Source: Gibbula magus | Lineage: Eukaryota; Mollusca; Gastropoda; Trochida; Trochidae | Direction of reading: 5' to 3' | Assembly (NCBI GenBank): GCA_936450465.1 | Contig: OW388293.1 | Location: 44,350,982 to 44,414,981, forward strand | Length of the DNA: 64,000 bases | Shown here: piece after piece, positions 22,746 through 33,060 of the stretch | Position numbering within the stretch: position 1 is the stretch's first letter | Layout of the letters: each line of letters starts with the position of its first letter | Notes under the pieces: generated by a model | What the model saw: the letters and a program-made list of their open reading frames with translations, nothing else | Databases searched by the model: none | What the model was told of the DNA's origin: nothing | Translations under genes and position numbers: made by a program

Positions 22746-22883
22746 ATCAACCATATTCATTTTCATATGCTCAAAAGTCAGTAATATTCCAACACGAGCT
22801 CACAGTTCTTTCTCATCTGCGTCTGCCCACTCATGTTCATCATTCCCTTTTTCTTTCATTAATCTCCTTCCTGCCTTCCTTAT

Positions 22884-23270
22884 TATCCCCCCGCCGCGCC
22901 TTTAGCGCGAAGCGGGGATTTGGCTGCGTCCGTCGTACGAAATGGAATAACTCAAATACTATTCACTGGATTCTTTTCATATTTTGCATATGGGTTCATC
23001 ATAGGGAGAGCAATGTTCTGAGAGAGATTTGTGACCTTGACCTTCATTTCAAGGTCAAAACGAGACTTGTTATCCTTGTCAGCGGGATATCTCAAGAACC
23101 AGTCGCTGGATTCTCTTCATATCTTACACATAGCTTCTCCAGGGAAAGACGACGAGCTGATTAGATTTTGGTGACCTTCACAGTGGAACTTCGAATTTTT
23201 CGACATGCTGATCTTGACATTATTTTTCAATTTTGAAGTAGTAATTTGCGGCGAGGATCATGTCACCTTA
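22884..23270 (+). mobile_element. Helentron-like short element
   Basis: Starts TATCCCCCCGCCGCGCC, with inverted GCGCG-AAGCGGGG, then GTCCGTCG. About two short diverged units follow (CTGGATTCTTTTCATATTTTGC at 22968 and CTGGATTCTCTTCATATCTTAC at 23105), each near a CAAGGTCA or GACCTTGACC motif. The 3' end is not clear. Confidence 0.5.
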
Positions 23271-23696
23271 CTACTTGGTGACAATTGTGTTCATGATATT
23301 TTAGTGATATACAGTAGGAACATATCTGTCTCATTGCTGAGGTGATCTGCATGGATAACCTTCTGTATTGGTCCTCGAATAATGTTGCGTTGTGGAGTTC
23401 GAGCTTGTGTGGGTGGGATGGTACACCATTTGCGTCCATCTTTGCCAACAAAAATGGTCATCAGTGTTATCTTCAACATCAGATGCTGATGTTTATTCAG
23501 AAATATCCTTTCCAAATGCCCCTACGGCTTGGCGTTCCTCTTTCACTTACTTGTCATTGGTTGCCAAGACCACGTGCCACTTGTATATCAACAAATCTTC
23601 AACACGCTCAACTATTGAAAGCCATGACCATGGGCCTGAGACGCCCGGGGTGCACTTACTGTCTGTTGATTTTAAAATCAACAAAACACTTTTTAT
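23271..23696. other. Anonymous DNA
   Basis: Overlapping short ORFs on both strands have no recognisable domain. A palindrome GTTGATTTTAAAATCAAC is at 23664-23681. Confidence 0.4.
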
Positions 23697-24841
23697 TAGC
23701 TCATCAGGCCTGAAAGGCCCGATGGGGTTATGGCATGGCATGGTGTCCGGCGTCCGTCCATCCGTCCGTCCATCCGTAAACTTTTTGCTTTTTCGACTTC
23801 TTCTCCAGAACCAATGACTCCACACAGCTGAAATTTTATGCGCAGACTCCTTGGCCAATGGGGATTCTAAATTGTAAATTTCATGACCCCATGACCCCAA
23901 ATGGGGTCACAGGGGTCACATCCTTAAAAACCTATATTCATCTTCTTCTTCAGTTCCAAAAGGTCTAGAGAGCTGAAAAGTTGTGTGCAGACTCCTTGGC
24001 CAATGGTGATTCTAAATTGTAGATTTTGTGACCCCATGACCCCAAATGGGGTCACAGGGGTCACATCCTTAAAAAAACTATTTTCATCTTCTTCTCCAGT
24101 TCCAAAAGGTCTAGAGAGCTGAAAAGTTGTGTGCAGACTCCTTGGCCAATGGGGATTCTAAATTGTAGATTATGTGACCCCGTGACCCCAAATGGGGTCA
24201 CTGGGTTCACATCCTTAAAAACCTATTTTCATCTTCTTCTCCAGTTCCAAAAGGTCTAGAGAGCTGAACAGTTGTGTGCAGACTCATTGGCCAATGGGGA
24301 TTCTAAATTGTAGATTATGTGACCCCGTGACCCCAAATGGGGTCACAGGGGTCACATCCTTAAAAACCTATTTTCACCTTCTTCTCCAGTTCCAAAAGGT
24401 CTAGAGAGCTGAACAGTTGTGTGCAGACTCCTTGGCCAATGGGGATTCTAAATTGTAGATTATGTGACCCCGTGACCCCAAATGGGGTCACAGGGGTCAC
24501 ATCCTTAAAAACCTATTTTCACCTTCTTCTCCAGTTCCAAAAGGTCTAGAGAGCTGAAAAGTTGTGTGCAGACTCCTTGGCCAATGGGGATTCTTAATTG
24601 TAGATTTCATGACCCCGTGACCCCAAATGGGGTCACCGGGGTCACATCCTTAAAAACCTATTTTCATCTTCTTTTTCAGTTCCAAAAGGTCTAGAGAGCT
24701 GAACAGTTGTGTGCATACTCCTTGGCCAATGGGGATTCTAAATTGTAGATTATATGACCCCGTGACCCCAAATGGGGTCACCAGGGTCACATCCTTAAAA
24801 ACCTATTTTCATCTTCTCTTTCAGTTCCAAAAGGTCTAGAG
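23697..24841 (+). mobile_element. 145-bp-core tandem element (pearl/HINE-like), 5' part
   Basis: Begins TAGCTCATCAGGCC, then TGAAAGGCCCGATGGGG (hairpin), then CATCCGTCCGTCC, then head-to-tail units of about 145 bp (TTCCAAAAGGTCTAGAGAG at 23954, 24100, 24245, 24390, 24535, 24680, 24825). Each unit holds a palindrome TGACCCCAAATGGGGTCA. The array is split at 24841 by a hAT transposon and resumes at 30063. The architecture, with unique ends and a tandem core, matches the published bivalve pearl elements, thought to be non-autonomous Helitron relatives. Confidence 0.8.
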
Positions 24842-24856
24842 CAGTGTTCCCGGTGG

Positions 24857-26664
24857 TTTTAAAATTTACCGGCAGCGTATGCCGACAGGGTCTCAAAATT
24901 GCCGGCTGAACGTTTTTTTACCCGGCGAGACAAAAGTAACGATAATTGCATGCATTTTTAGATAACTCATATTAAATGTTCTTTATCCTGTGTTGGTGTT
25001 GTTATTTTGTGGAGGGGTCGTCAATTTACGACTACGTTTCATTTTATCACTGTCGACACTGAATCTGATAATGAAAGCTGCATGACAACACGGAAGTGGT
25101 GAAATGCTCGTCACAGAACAACCTCAACAGGTGCTGTCATACAATGGATCGATATTCCAAGAAGGCATTTGACTGCACTGCACTGTAGTCTTGGACTCAA
25201 TCTGCATTCAACTGACAACTGACATAAAACATGCGTGTTTACATTTCAATGTGTATGGTGTCACCTGGTCACAAGCTTGAACTTTGTGTCAGTATTCGTA
25301 ATCTGTAGCGGGGAAGATTCAACCAATATATCGTTTTTAGAACGAAATGTTTCAAGCTCACAGTATTAAACAGACGTTCCGACCTAGATCGAAAAATTAA
25401 TAACCTTAAATCACTCACTCTCCCTATATTGACACTTTTTGTAAATATAATCTATAAGTCATTGCAAGCAAAAGCAAAAGTTCACTTACTATCAACATTT
25501 CCTAGACTTGAATATTGACGGATGGTCCGTGATCATGTGTTGCTAAATTATGGAATTGACGAAATAAAACGGCTGGAGATCGTATTTCGTTTCAAACAGA
25601 ACTAAAACAGTGAATCGTGGTTCGCTTTTAAATAATTCAGACATTTGTAAACTATTTGCATATGCAATATGGGATAGCCAATCGCTTGTCTGTTACACGT
25701 CCCATCATGCTTTGAAACAATCGTGGGCGTGAGAACGCCGCAAAGCATGATGGGACGTGAAACAGGCTAAGCCAATCATTGCTTGACACGTTTAAGTTAA
25801 TTAATGTTCATCAATAGGCAGCGCTTTCCATGGCAGTGCTGAGGAGTTTGCAAACATCAGTCTGGATTTTGTACCTGCTTGTTCGTTTTTACTAATAACA
25901 TAAGAGAAACGCATTTAAAGTAATTCTATTGAGCTTTTCACAAAGCATTACACCTGTCTTTTAAAATATTGACTATGCTTTGTGAATTTTTTTAAATACA
26001 AACTAATGAATCGATTTAAAACGGTTATTTTTATCAGAGATGGATCGTATATATTGCCGACTCTCAAGAGGAGACATATTTAATTCATATATCGTATTGA
26101 CACATAATTAAAATAATTAATCCTGTAAAGTTGTAAAGGCTTGTGTATGATATTTACACATGGATTCAGTTAAAGAAATATAAGCTTTCAAGGTTGTCAA
26201 TTGTACACAATGACGTATTTATAATTACAGAGATTTGAAATGTGGATGTAATTGTCGTCACTCAAAATTAAAGTATTCATCATGAATGGAAGACAAGAAA
26301 AACAAACACAAATCAATTCTTGTTAAAATTGAAACTCTTAAAGTTTATTTTAATATGTATACACAAAATATGTACTCAAAAATGTATGCGCAACATGCGC
26401 AAGCATGGTTTGGGCACTACATACTTAAATTAATTTAAGTATTCATTGGTTCCTTATTATTGTTCTCTTGGAAGTTCAGATTGAATTTCATTGCCATTAA
26501 TTAAAACAATAACAAAGAAATTGTTAATTAACGATTGATCTAACACACAGTCAGTGTCACTCACTGAGTCAGTCACTGAAACATTAAACACGAATCACAA
26601 TGCTAATGTTGCTGAATATGCAGGCTTACTGCTGTTTCGACATAATTATTCAACGAGTTTCAAG
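24857..26664. other. hAT internal non-coding region with a foldback
   Basis: No ORF of note. Inverted arms ACACGTCCCATCATGCTTTG (about 25695-25714) and CAAAGCATGATGGGACGTG (about 25740-25758) form a hairpin. Confidence 0.6.
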
Positions 26665-27000
26665 CTACACTTTTCTTTTTTTCTGACGGAAGATTGCTAC
26701 AGCTCGTGGAACAACGTTGTCATCTGCATGCATATTCAGCAACATGAGATTGTCTAAACGTCCCCGAGAGAGACGATTCCTTGACGCAGTGTGTATGCGA
26801 TTCTGCAGACTGAATCCTCTCTCTGCGGGGACGCTGCTTACTGGAATTGTTAAAGCAATTGTTGCTAAAATAGCAAAATCAGGAAAGAGTTCCTGGTAGT
26901 CATTTGACAATAACTTGCACGTGTTTGTCAGGGTTTTTGAACCAAGGTTGGCAAGCGTGCGTTTAAACTGGGGGAAGTCACATCTGGCTCGGTCAGCGTC
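26665..27000 (-). pseudogene. hAT transposase C-terminus (dimerisation end), displaced copy
   Basis: Minus-strand frame from DADRARCDFPQFKRT through NDYQELFPDFAILATIALT, SSVPAERGFSLQNRIHTASR and LDNLMLLNMHADDN to IFRQKKRKV-stop. This is the hAT C-terminal dimerisation region (the S-x-ERGFS block) that the main gene lacks. Its upstream end is joined at 27000/27001 to an inverted internal segment, not to the rest of the gene. Confidence 0.85.
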
Positions 27001-27770
27001 CACTAAAGACAACCTACCAGCTCTGTGCATGGAGATTGAAGAGGAGGCAACAGCTCGCAATAACCCAGTGGCAACGGGCATACAAAAGAAAATTAAAACA
27101 TTTTCCTTTGTTGCCCTCTGCTACACATTGACCGATGTTCTGAACATTATGGACAAACTCATCACGGTATTCCAACGGGATGAACTCAATCTTGGTTCAA
27201 TTCATCCTGTTGTGAAGGCCTCGATTGAGTCCCTCACAGACCTCCTGGCCACTCCAGGGCCTAGTGAGCAGTACTTTCTTGATAACATCAATGATGGGGT
27301 GTTCAGAGGGATTACTCTCACGTACGCTGATGAGAGATCGAGAGCTGCATTCCAAAACACTCGGTCTGGGTTCATCACAGACCTCTGTGATGCACTGAGA
27401 AAGAGATTTCCAGAGGACAGCATGTCCGTGCTTGTATCTTTAGATAAGATTCTCAACCCCTCACGATACCCCTCCTCTCGCGATGACATCGCCCAGTACG
27501 GCAGCGACGCCCTTGAAGTTGTAATTTCGCATTTCACTTCTGACGACGTCAACGTCAATAACAGGATTGGAATTGACGCTGACCGAGCCAGATGTGACTT
27601 CCCCCAGTTTAAACGCACGCACGCTTTAAACGCACAATTCCAGTAAGCAGCGTCCCCGCAGAGAGAGGATTCAGTCTGCAGAATCGCATACACACTGCGT
27701 CAAGGAATCGTCTCTCTCGGGGACGTTTAGACAATCTCATGTTGCTGAATATGCATGCAGATGACAACAC
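27001..27770 (+). pseudogene. Inverted internal copy of the hAT transposase
   Basis: Plus-strand frame TKDNLPALCMEIEEEATAR through DVLNIMDKLITVFQRDE, LLATPGPSEQYFL and NRIGIDADRARCDFPQFKRT. After a deletion it continues with IPVSSVPAERGFSLQNR to HADDN. It is nearly identical to the main gene in the opposite orientation, with differences such as IKTFSF/MKTFSF and LDNIND/LNNIND. With 27930-28513 it makes inverted arms of roughly 600 bp. Confidence 0.9.
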
Positions 27771-29691
27771 TTACTGGAATTGTTAAAGCAATTGTTGCTA
27801 AAATAGCAAAATCAGGAAAGAGTTCTTGGTAGTCATTTGACAATAACTTGCACGTGTTTGTCAGGGTTTTTGAACCAAGGTTGGCAAGCGTGCGTTTAAA
27901 CTGGGGGAAGTCACATCTGGCTCGGTCAGCGTCAATTCCAATCCTGTTATTGACGTTGACGTCGTCAGAAGTGAAATGCGAAATTACAACTTCAAGGGCG
28001 TCGCTGCCGTACTGGGCGATGTCATCGCGAGAGGAGGGGTATTGTGAGGGGTTGAGAATCTTATCTAAAGATACAAGCACGGACATGCTGTCCTCTGGAA
28101 ATCTCTTTCTCAGTGCATCACAGAGGTCTGTGATGAACCCAGACCGAGTGTTTTGGAATGCAGCTCTCGATCTCTCATCAGCGTACGTGAGAGTAATCCC
28201 TCTGAACACCCCGTCATTGATGTTATTAAGAAAGTACTGCTCACTAGGCCCTGGAGTGGCCAGGAGGTCTGTGAGGGACTCAATCGAGGCCTTCACAACA
28301 GGATGAATTGAACCAAGATTGAGTTCATCCCGTTGGAATACCGTGATGAGTTTGTCCATAATGTTCAGAACATCGGTCAATGTGTAGCAGAGGGCAACAA
28401 AGGAAAATGTTTTCATTTTCTTTTGTATGCCCGTTGCCACTGGGTTATTGCGAGCTGTTGCCTCCTCTTCAATCTCCATGCACAGAGCTGGTAGGTTGTC
28501 TTTAGTGGACTTAACAGCCCGACCCAAAGACAACCACCGAACACTACATGGCTGTTTGAGGCTTGAGAACTCAGAGTCGGCAAGTACTTGCGACAAGTCG
28601 CGAAGACGCTCATAACGGACTGCTGAATACTGATAGAGCTTATAAATCTCATTTATGGTTCTTGTAAATTCAGTGACAACTTTTGACAACTTTGCAGCAT
28701 CATGGGAGGCAAGTGATACGCTGTGTGCGATGCAGTGCACATGAACCAAGTATGGACATTCGTCGGTCAGTCTGACCCCGACACCAGATTTACGCCCGGT
28801 CCTCACGCTGGCACCATCAGAGCCAAGACCAACGACTTTGTGAATGGAAATGTTCCATTCCTGGAACACTTCCTTGATCTTGTCTGTGATGGTACTAGCG
28901 GTGCCGTCGTGTACAGTATGATTTCCTAAAAAGACAGTTTCAGATTTCCCCTCATTGACAATTCTAAGAAACATAATTAGCTTTTTTTCCACAGTAATGT
29001 TCACTGTCTCGTCGATTATCAAGGCAACAAACTTGCTGTTTGTTATTTGTTGTTTGAGTTGTTCCATGGTACTCGTAGTGAGGGCGGATTCCATTTCTTC
29101 TACTGAATCGCCATGTGTGTACACAACACCACTCAATGCAGAGCATTTATTTTTCTTTTGCAGATTTATCAGTGCATTGAATTTATTTGCCGCAATGTTT
29201 TCTTGTGCCATTGTTAATACAGTATTGCACATGGCAGTTAGTGAATCATCGTTTTTTTCTATTGCTGCTTGCTGCATTGTAACCATAGCCTGCCTGTGTG
29301 TGAGTGAGAGAACTGCCTTATGGTGGGACTGGCTGTCACGGTGGTCATTTAGTGCAGATTTTTTTCGATTGACACTCCCCTTAACGAAACCATTCTGCTG
29401 CTGAGACTCCTCACAAATTCTACAGTACATTGTCTCATTCCCTTCCTCTCCCTCCACACGAAGCCATTTGTAATCACGCAACCACGCTTTATTGAATTTA
29501 GAGGTCAAAACGCTGGCGGTCTTACCGCTACTATCAGTAGAGTTCTTTGGCTTTTTCCTCAACGTTGAATCCCCAATATCTTCGTTATCCTTAGACTTTT
29601 CAACTTGTTTTTGACTAGCAGTGTTAGCAAAGTTCTCATTCCCTCCGGAAAAAAACCCCGGAAGCGTGCGTTGCTTCTTACTGGAAGCCAT
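27727..29691 (-). CDS. hAT transposase, C-terminally truncated (654 aa)
   Basis: ATG at 29691 (MASSKKQRTLPGFF) opens a 654-residue frame. Residues about 65-125 form a BED/TTF-like zinc finger (C90, C93, H117, H123 or H124) for DNA binding. The RNase H-like core follows: IIDET with D227, GLGSDGASVRTG with D292, and HCIAH at 319-323, all standard hAT marks. The helical insertion then runs to ATIALTIPVS. The frame there crosses a rearrangement junction (about 27775) and ends in 13 unrelated residues, so the C-terminal dimerisation block present at 26665-27000 is missing. The protein would excise the element from its 8-bp target sites if whole; as it stands it is probably inactive or a dominant-negative truncation. 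The long clean frame implies recent activity. Confidence 0.9.
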   Translation of the reverse strand: MASSKKQRTLPGFFSGGNENFANTASQKQVEKSKDNEDIGDSTLRKKPKNSTDSSGKTASVLTSKFNKAWLRDYKWLRVEGEEGNETMYCRICEESQQQNGFVKGSVNRKKSALNDHRDSQSHHKAVLSLTHRQAMVTMQQAAIEKNDDSLTAMCNTVLTMAQENIAANKFNALINLQKKNKCSALSGVVYTHGDSVEEMESALTTSTMEQLKQQITNSKFVALIIDETVNITVEKKLIMFLRIVNEGKSETVFLGNHTVHDGTASTITDKIKEVFQEWNISIHKVVGLGSDGASVRTGRKSGVGVRLTDECPYLVHVHCIAHSVSLASHDAAKLSKVVTEFTRTINEIYKLYQYSAVRYERLRDLSQVLADSEFSSLKQPCSVRWLSLGRAVKSTKDNLPALCMEIEEEATARNNPVATGIQKKMKTFSFVALCYTLTDVLNIMDKLITVFQRDELNLGSIHPVVKASIESLTDLLATPGPSEQYFLNNINDGVFRGITLTYADERSRAAFQNTRSGFITDLCDALRKRFPEDSMSVLVSLDKILNPSQYPSSRDDIAQYGSDALEVVISHFTSDDVNVNNRIGIDADRARCDFPQFKRTLANLGSKTLTNTCKLLSNDYQELFPDFAILATIALTIPVSVVICMHIQQHEIV

Positions 29692-30062
29692 GTTGAAAAT
29701 TTTTACTACGTAACGTAACTCGTAGTAGCGGCTATTTATAGATTATTCGATATTAGAACATTAACAAGGACTGTCTGAATGTGTTGTGCGAATGTCATGC
29801 GTGGGAATGTGCGCAGTGTAACAGTCTATATTTAGATGAGGGGTTTCCACTATATTTTCAAGATACGTTTTCAAAACAATTTGAGGTTTGGAAAAACAAA
29901 CGAAAGACGTTGCTGTAAGTGATTGCAAGTGATACTTTATTCAATATACATATACAAAGCAACTCCATGCAATATAAAATTTACCGACGGCAGTAGAAAT
30001 TACCGGATCAACACATTTTTTACCGGTAAAAAACCGGCAATTACCGGATAACGGGAACACTG

Positions 30063-30475
30063 GTCTAGAGAGCTGAACAGTTGTGTGCATACTCCTTGGC
30101 CAATGGGGATTCTAAATTGTAGATTATGTGACCCCGTGACCCCAAATGGGGTCACAGGGTTCACATCCTTAAAAACCTATTTTCATCTTCTTCTCCAGTT
30201 CCAAAAGGTCTAGAGAGCTGAAAAGTTGTGTGCAGACTCATTGGCCAATGGGGATTCTTAATTGTAGATTATGTGACCCCGTGACCCCAAATGGTGTCAC
30301 AAGGGTCACATCCTTAAAAACCTATTTTCATCTTCTTCTCCAGTTTCAAAAGGTCTAGAGAGCTGAAAAGTTGTGTGCAGACTCCTTGGCCAATGGGGAT
30401 TCTAAATTGTAGATTATGTGACCCCGTGACCCCAAATGGGGTCACAGTGGTCATGATCTAAGAACCTATCTTTTG
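30063..30475 (+). repeat. 145-bp array, 3' part after the hAT
   Basis: The array resumes from the interrupted unit (GTCTAGAGAGCTGAACAG) and runs for about 2.7 units (cores at 30197 and 30343), ending at CACAGTGGTCATGATC. It is the other half of 23697-24841. Confidence 0.9.
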
Positions 30476-30524
30476 CTTGTAAACAATAACTTAAATAACT
30501 TAAATATTCAACTTTAGATAGTAA

Positions 30525-30655
30525 ATCAATGAAATCCTGATGAGCTACAGAGCCCATGGCTCTATTTTTATTTTTTTCAAGAGTCAATGATCTTTTAGCT
30601 AACTCAAGTTGATGTTTTAGAAGATTACAAAGAGGGCCTGACGCCCCAGGTAGCA
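30525..30655 (-). mobile_element. Short element with CCTGATGAGCTAC end
   Basis: CCTGATGAGCTACAGAGCCCATGGCTCTA at 30536-30564 is the reverse-orientation 3' end seen at 33066 and 36883. GGGCCTGACGCCCCAGG near 30635 resembles its other end. No core is left. Confidence 0.4.
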
Positions 30656-31663
30656 TCAAATAATGAGTTATTCGTTATTTTACTAACATATGTTAATACA
30701 TTTTTTGGACATTTTAAGAATGTGTTGCATGAAATATAACAGGCAATTTTCATACAACATTTCGTGATTTATCTCTAGTCGTGTATTTAGAAAGATTCAC
30801 ACAGTCGGTGATTCCGGTTGATATAATTACGAACACATTACAGTTTTTATTCGTCTCTAGGTTGTTGCATAAATACTATCGGTAATATTCGAAATTTGGT
30901 GTCGCAATCAATCAATACTTGTATTTTCTATGTAAATAACTATAATAATAATAATGTATGTATTTGAGGTATTAATTTTGATGCAGTGTCCTTTTTAAAT
31001 AATTGATTTGACAAAGGTGCTCTGTTGTCCAGTCGCAAATGGTTGCGATACTGCCGAAGCGGCATTAAACAATAACATACTCACTTTGTTGTCCTTTGCC
31101 ATTTTAAAATAAGGCCCTCCACTGCGTTCCTCTAAAAAAGTTCAATTCTATACTTACGAAACTATCATATTCAACAACTGTGTTCCTATGACCAATGTCA
31201 AATTTCACATAATGTAAATGACTTACGGTTAAAGGGCTGAATTATTCTACACAACTTTTTATTGAACTATTTAGCAAATATAAAACTGGGAGTAAAATGA
31301 CTTGTATTACTGATGAACATATTTGTAACAAAAGGCATCTATTTATATTGATAGTTTATGTCATTTATATTAACTTAAGAGGGTAACATCTTATTACACA
31401 AACCAATTATCCGTAGTGGTAATAACTGTGTTGCGTATAAAGCATTTTATTGTGAACACAATCATTTCGCATTACAAAAACGATTCCCATGGCATTATCG
31501 AACCATGTACAACCATTTTTCACTTGATTTTCCGAAGAAAGAATGGTCTTTTACTATTGTCGACATTATTTTTCAAATACATTTCATCGACTCATTTGAG
31601 CGAAAAAACGTGCTACTGCCCCTTTAATACATAGAACGTTTACATTACCAACGTTGATAGAAG
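30656..31663. other. Anonymous DNA with a SINE tail relic
   Basis: No gene. 31035-31085 is an old SINE 3' end (GCGATACTGCCGAAGCGGC, ATTAAACAATAACATACTCAC). Confidence 0.5.
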
Positions 31664-31976
31664 CACAGGTGAAGTTAAGCGCGAATTGTGTTGCGTTACA
31701 AAGGTGATCGATCAGTTTTCCCTATGTGTAAACGAAGTGAGCAAAGGTTAGCAATGTCTTTCTCTCGACTCGTAATTAGTTTGATGTCCCAAAAATTCAA
31801 ACTCGACACCCATTTGAACACAGGGTCATGCTCTCTTAATCCCAAACCCTTATGTTACGTTTACACATGTAAAATATATACGCCAACCTTTGCTCATTTC
31901 GTTCGCAGATAGGGAAAACTGGTCGTTCATCTCTGTGGCGAAACGTATTTGCGCTAAACTTAACCTGTGATAGAAG
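31657..31976. mobile_element. MITE, 306 bp, with about 90-bp inverted termini
   Basis: The element is 31664-31969. It starts CACAGGTGAAGTTAAGCGC and ends, read inward, CACAGGTTAAGTTTAGCGC. Similarity continues through CAGTTTTCCCTAT and AGCAAAGGTT. ATAGAAG flanks both sides (31657-31663 and 31970-31976). The ORF inside is not meaningful. Confidence 0.85.
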
Positions 31977-32097
31977 TCAGCAGGGCCTACTCTTTAACAT
32001 TTAAGTAAATTATTTGTAAAGAGTCTTGAATTCTGGTTTTAGTTGGTATGGCTTAGTCATGTATGAATAAATCATAGAAAGTTTCTCAAGATTCAGT

Positions 32098-32307
32098 GTT
32101 CTACACGCAGTCAGGTTTGGGTGCAATGCTACACTGAACTTCAGTGCAGTAACTAACACCCATGGTTCGCTAGTTCCAGCCGATGCTCGCAGGTTTCACC
32201 GCAATGCATAGCCACATAGGGTTGCGGGCTTTCTCCCTGCCATAATACTAGCAGCCGCGATATAAGTGAAATACTCTTGAAAGCGGCATTAAACACCAAC
32301 TCGCTCA
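32098..32307 (+). mobile_element. 5'-truncated SINE with 13-bp TSD
   Basis: The body from GTTCTACACGCAGTCAGG to GCGGCATTAAACACCAAC and a CGCTCACT tail. CTCAAGATTCAGT occurs at 32085-32097 and 32308-32320. The tRNA head is absent. Confidence 0.95.
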
Positions 32308-32320
32308 CTCAAGATTCAGT

Positions 32321-33060
32321 ATTTTCGTTGGAACGCCTACTTTGTCTGGCTTACTAGCTTATTTAAATTACTGCTGTTACCAAACACTGATTAAAATTGA
32401 ATAACTTCAGGACATTTGAATCAAAAAGTGTTGATTTTTAAGAAAATACAATTACGATAAGCCAAAAATGCCTACCAGGTAACTGGAATATGAAATAAGA
32501 AACCTATCTTTACTTTCATTTCACGTCATATGATATCTGAAAGAAATTGCCATGCACTTTATTCTGTCTATATTAATGTCATTCACTCAAATTAATACAA
32601 AAAGAAATGATACGGTAATTGACTCTTATACCTGCTGTCATGATTTACAATTCTGATTTTCAAATATTACTTGTTATTACTTGTAAAAGCGAATATTTGA
32701 CATTTAACAAAATCGGTTGTTTTAAATTGTTTTACTGTTAACTTGTCAAATGAAAATAACTCACATCACACTTAAAAAGAAGACTTTTGAGTTTGTCAAA
32801 TGGATGGTTTGATGAAATTCTTAATTTGTAAACGCTAATATCGATCATATGAATTAATGATCATTACTTAAATGTAAATTTAGTTTTCATCTTTTTATGA
32901 CGAATTTTAATCAAACTTAAATAACAATCAAAGACTACAAGTCGAATAAATGTTGAACATTATACAAGCATTAGAAAGATTTCAAGACAGTCTCTTCAAT
33001 CGAAATTGTCAAGTTGTTTATGTAAACATACATTAACACTTTGACTGAAACAATATAAAA
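32321..33060. other. Anonymous AT-rich DNA
   Basis: Nothing recognised. Confidence 0.5.

Larger units (their letters stand above)
16365..22749 (+). mobile_element. Unassigned cut-and-paste DNA transposon, 6.4 kb, TSD ATCA
   Basis: The element runs 16369-22745. The left end is GGGTGATTCCACAAATAGA and the right end, read inward, is GGGTCATTCCACAAATAGA; similarity continues through GC-CAAAC (about 28 bp). The 4-bp ATCA flanks it at 16365-16368 and 22746-22749. Inside lie copies of GTCATTACCGTCACA near both ends and a single transposase-like gene on the plus strand (17576-21563). A 4-bp TSD with GGG-starting termini recalls Sola-type elements, but I cannot confirm the superfamily. Nested inside are a SINE fragment and a Helitron-like insert. 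Confidence 0.8.
24834..30070 (-). mobile_element. hAT DNA transposon with 8-bp TSD GTCTAGAG
   Basis: The element is 24842-30062. Left terminus CAGTGTTCCCGGTGG; right terminus read inward CAGTGTTCCCGTTATCCGG. GTCTAGAG flanks both sides (24834-24841 and 30063-30070) and is part of the 145-bp repeat. Subterminal CCGGTAA or TACCGG motifs repeat near both ends. A transposase gene lies on the minus strand, and a rearranged block of extra transposase copies lies at 26665-27770. TSD length, CAG terminus and transposase all agree with hAT. Confidence 0.95.

Noticed and set aside
22746..23000. Continuation of the piggyBac relic beyond the unassigned transposon
   Set aside because: Minus-strand frames here show no piggyBac motif, so the earlier context of the insertion site stays unproven.
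26915..27646. Independent plus-strand gene of 243 residues
   Set aside because: It is an inverted fragment of the adjacent hAT transposase.
28955..29404. Plus-strand ORF of 149 residues with hydrophobic stretches
   Set aside because: It is the antisense shadow of the hAT transposase.
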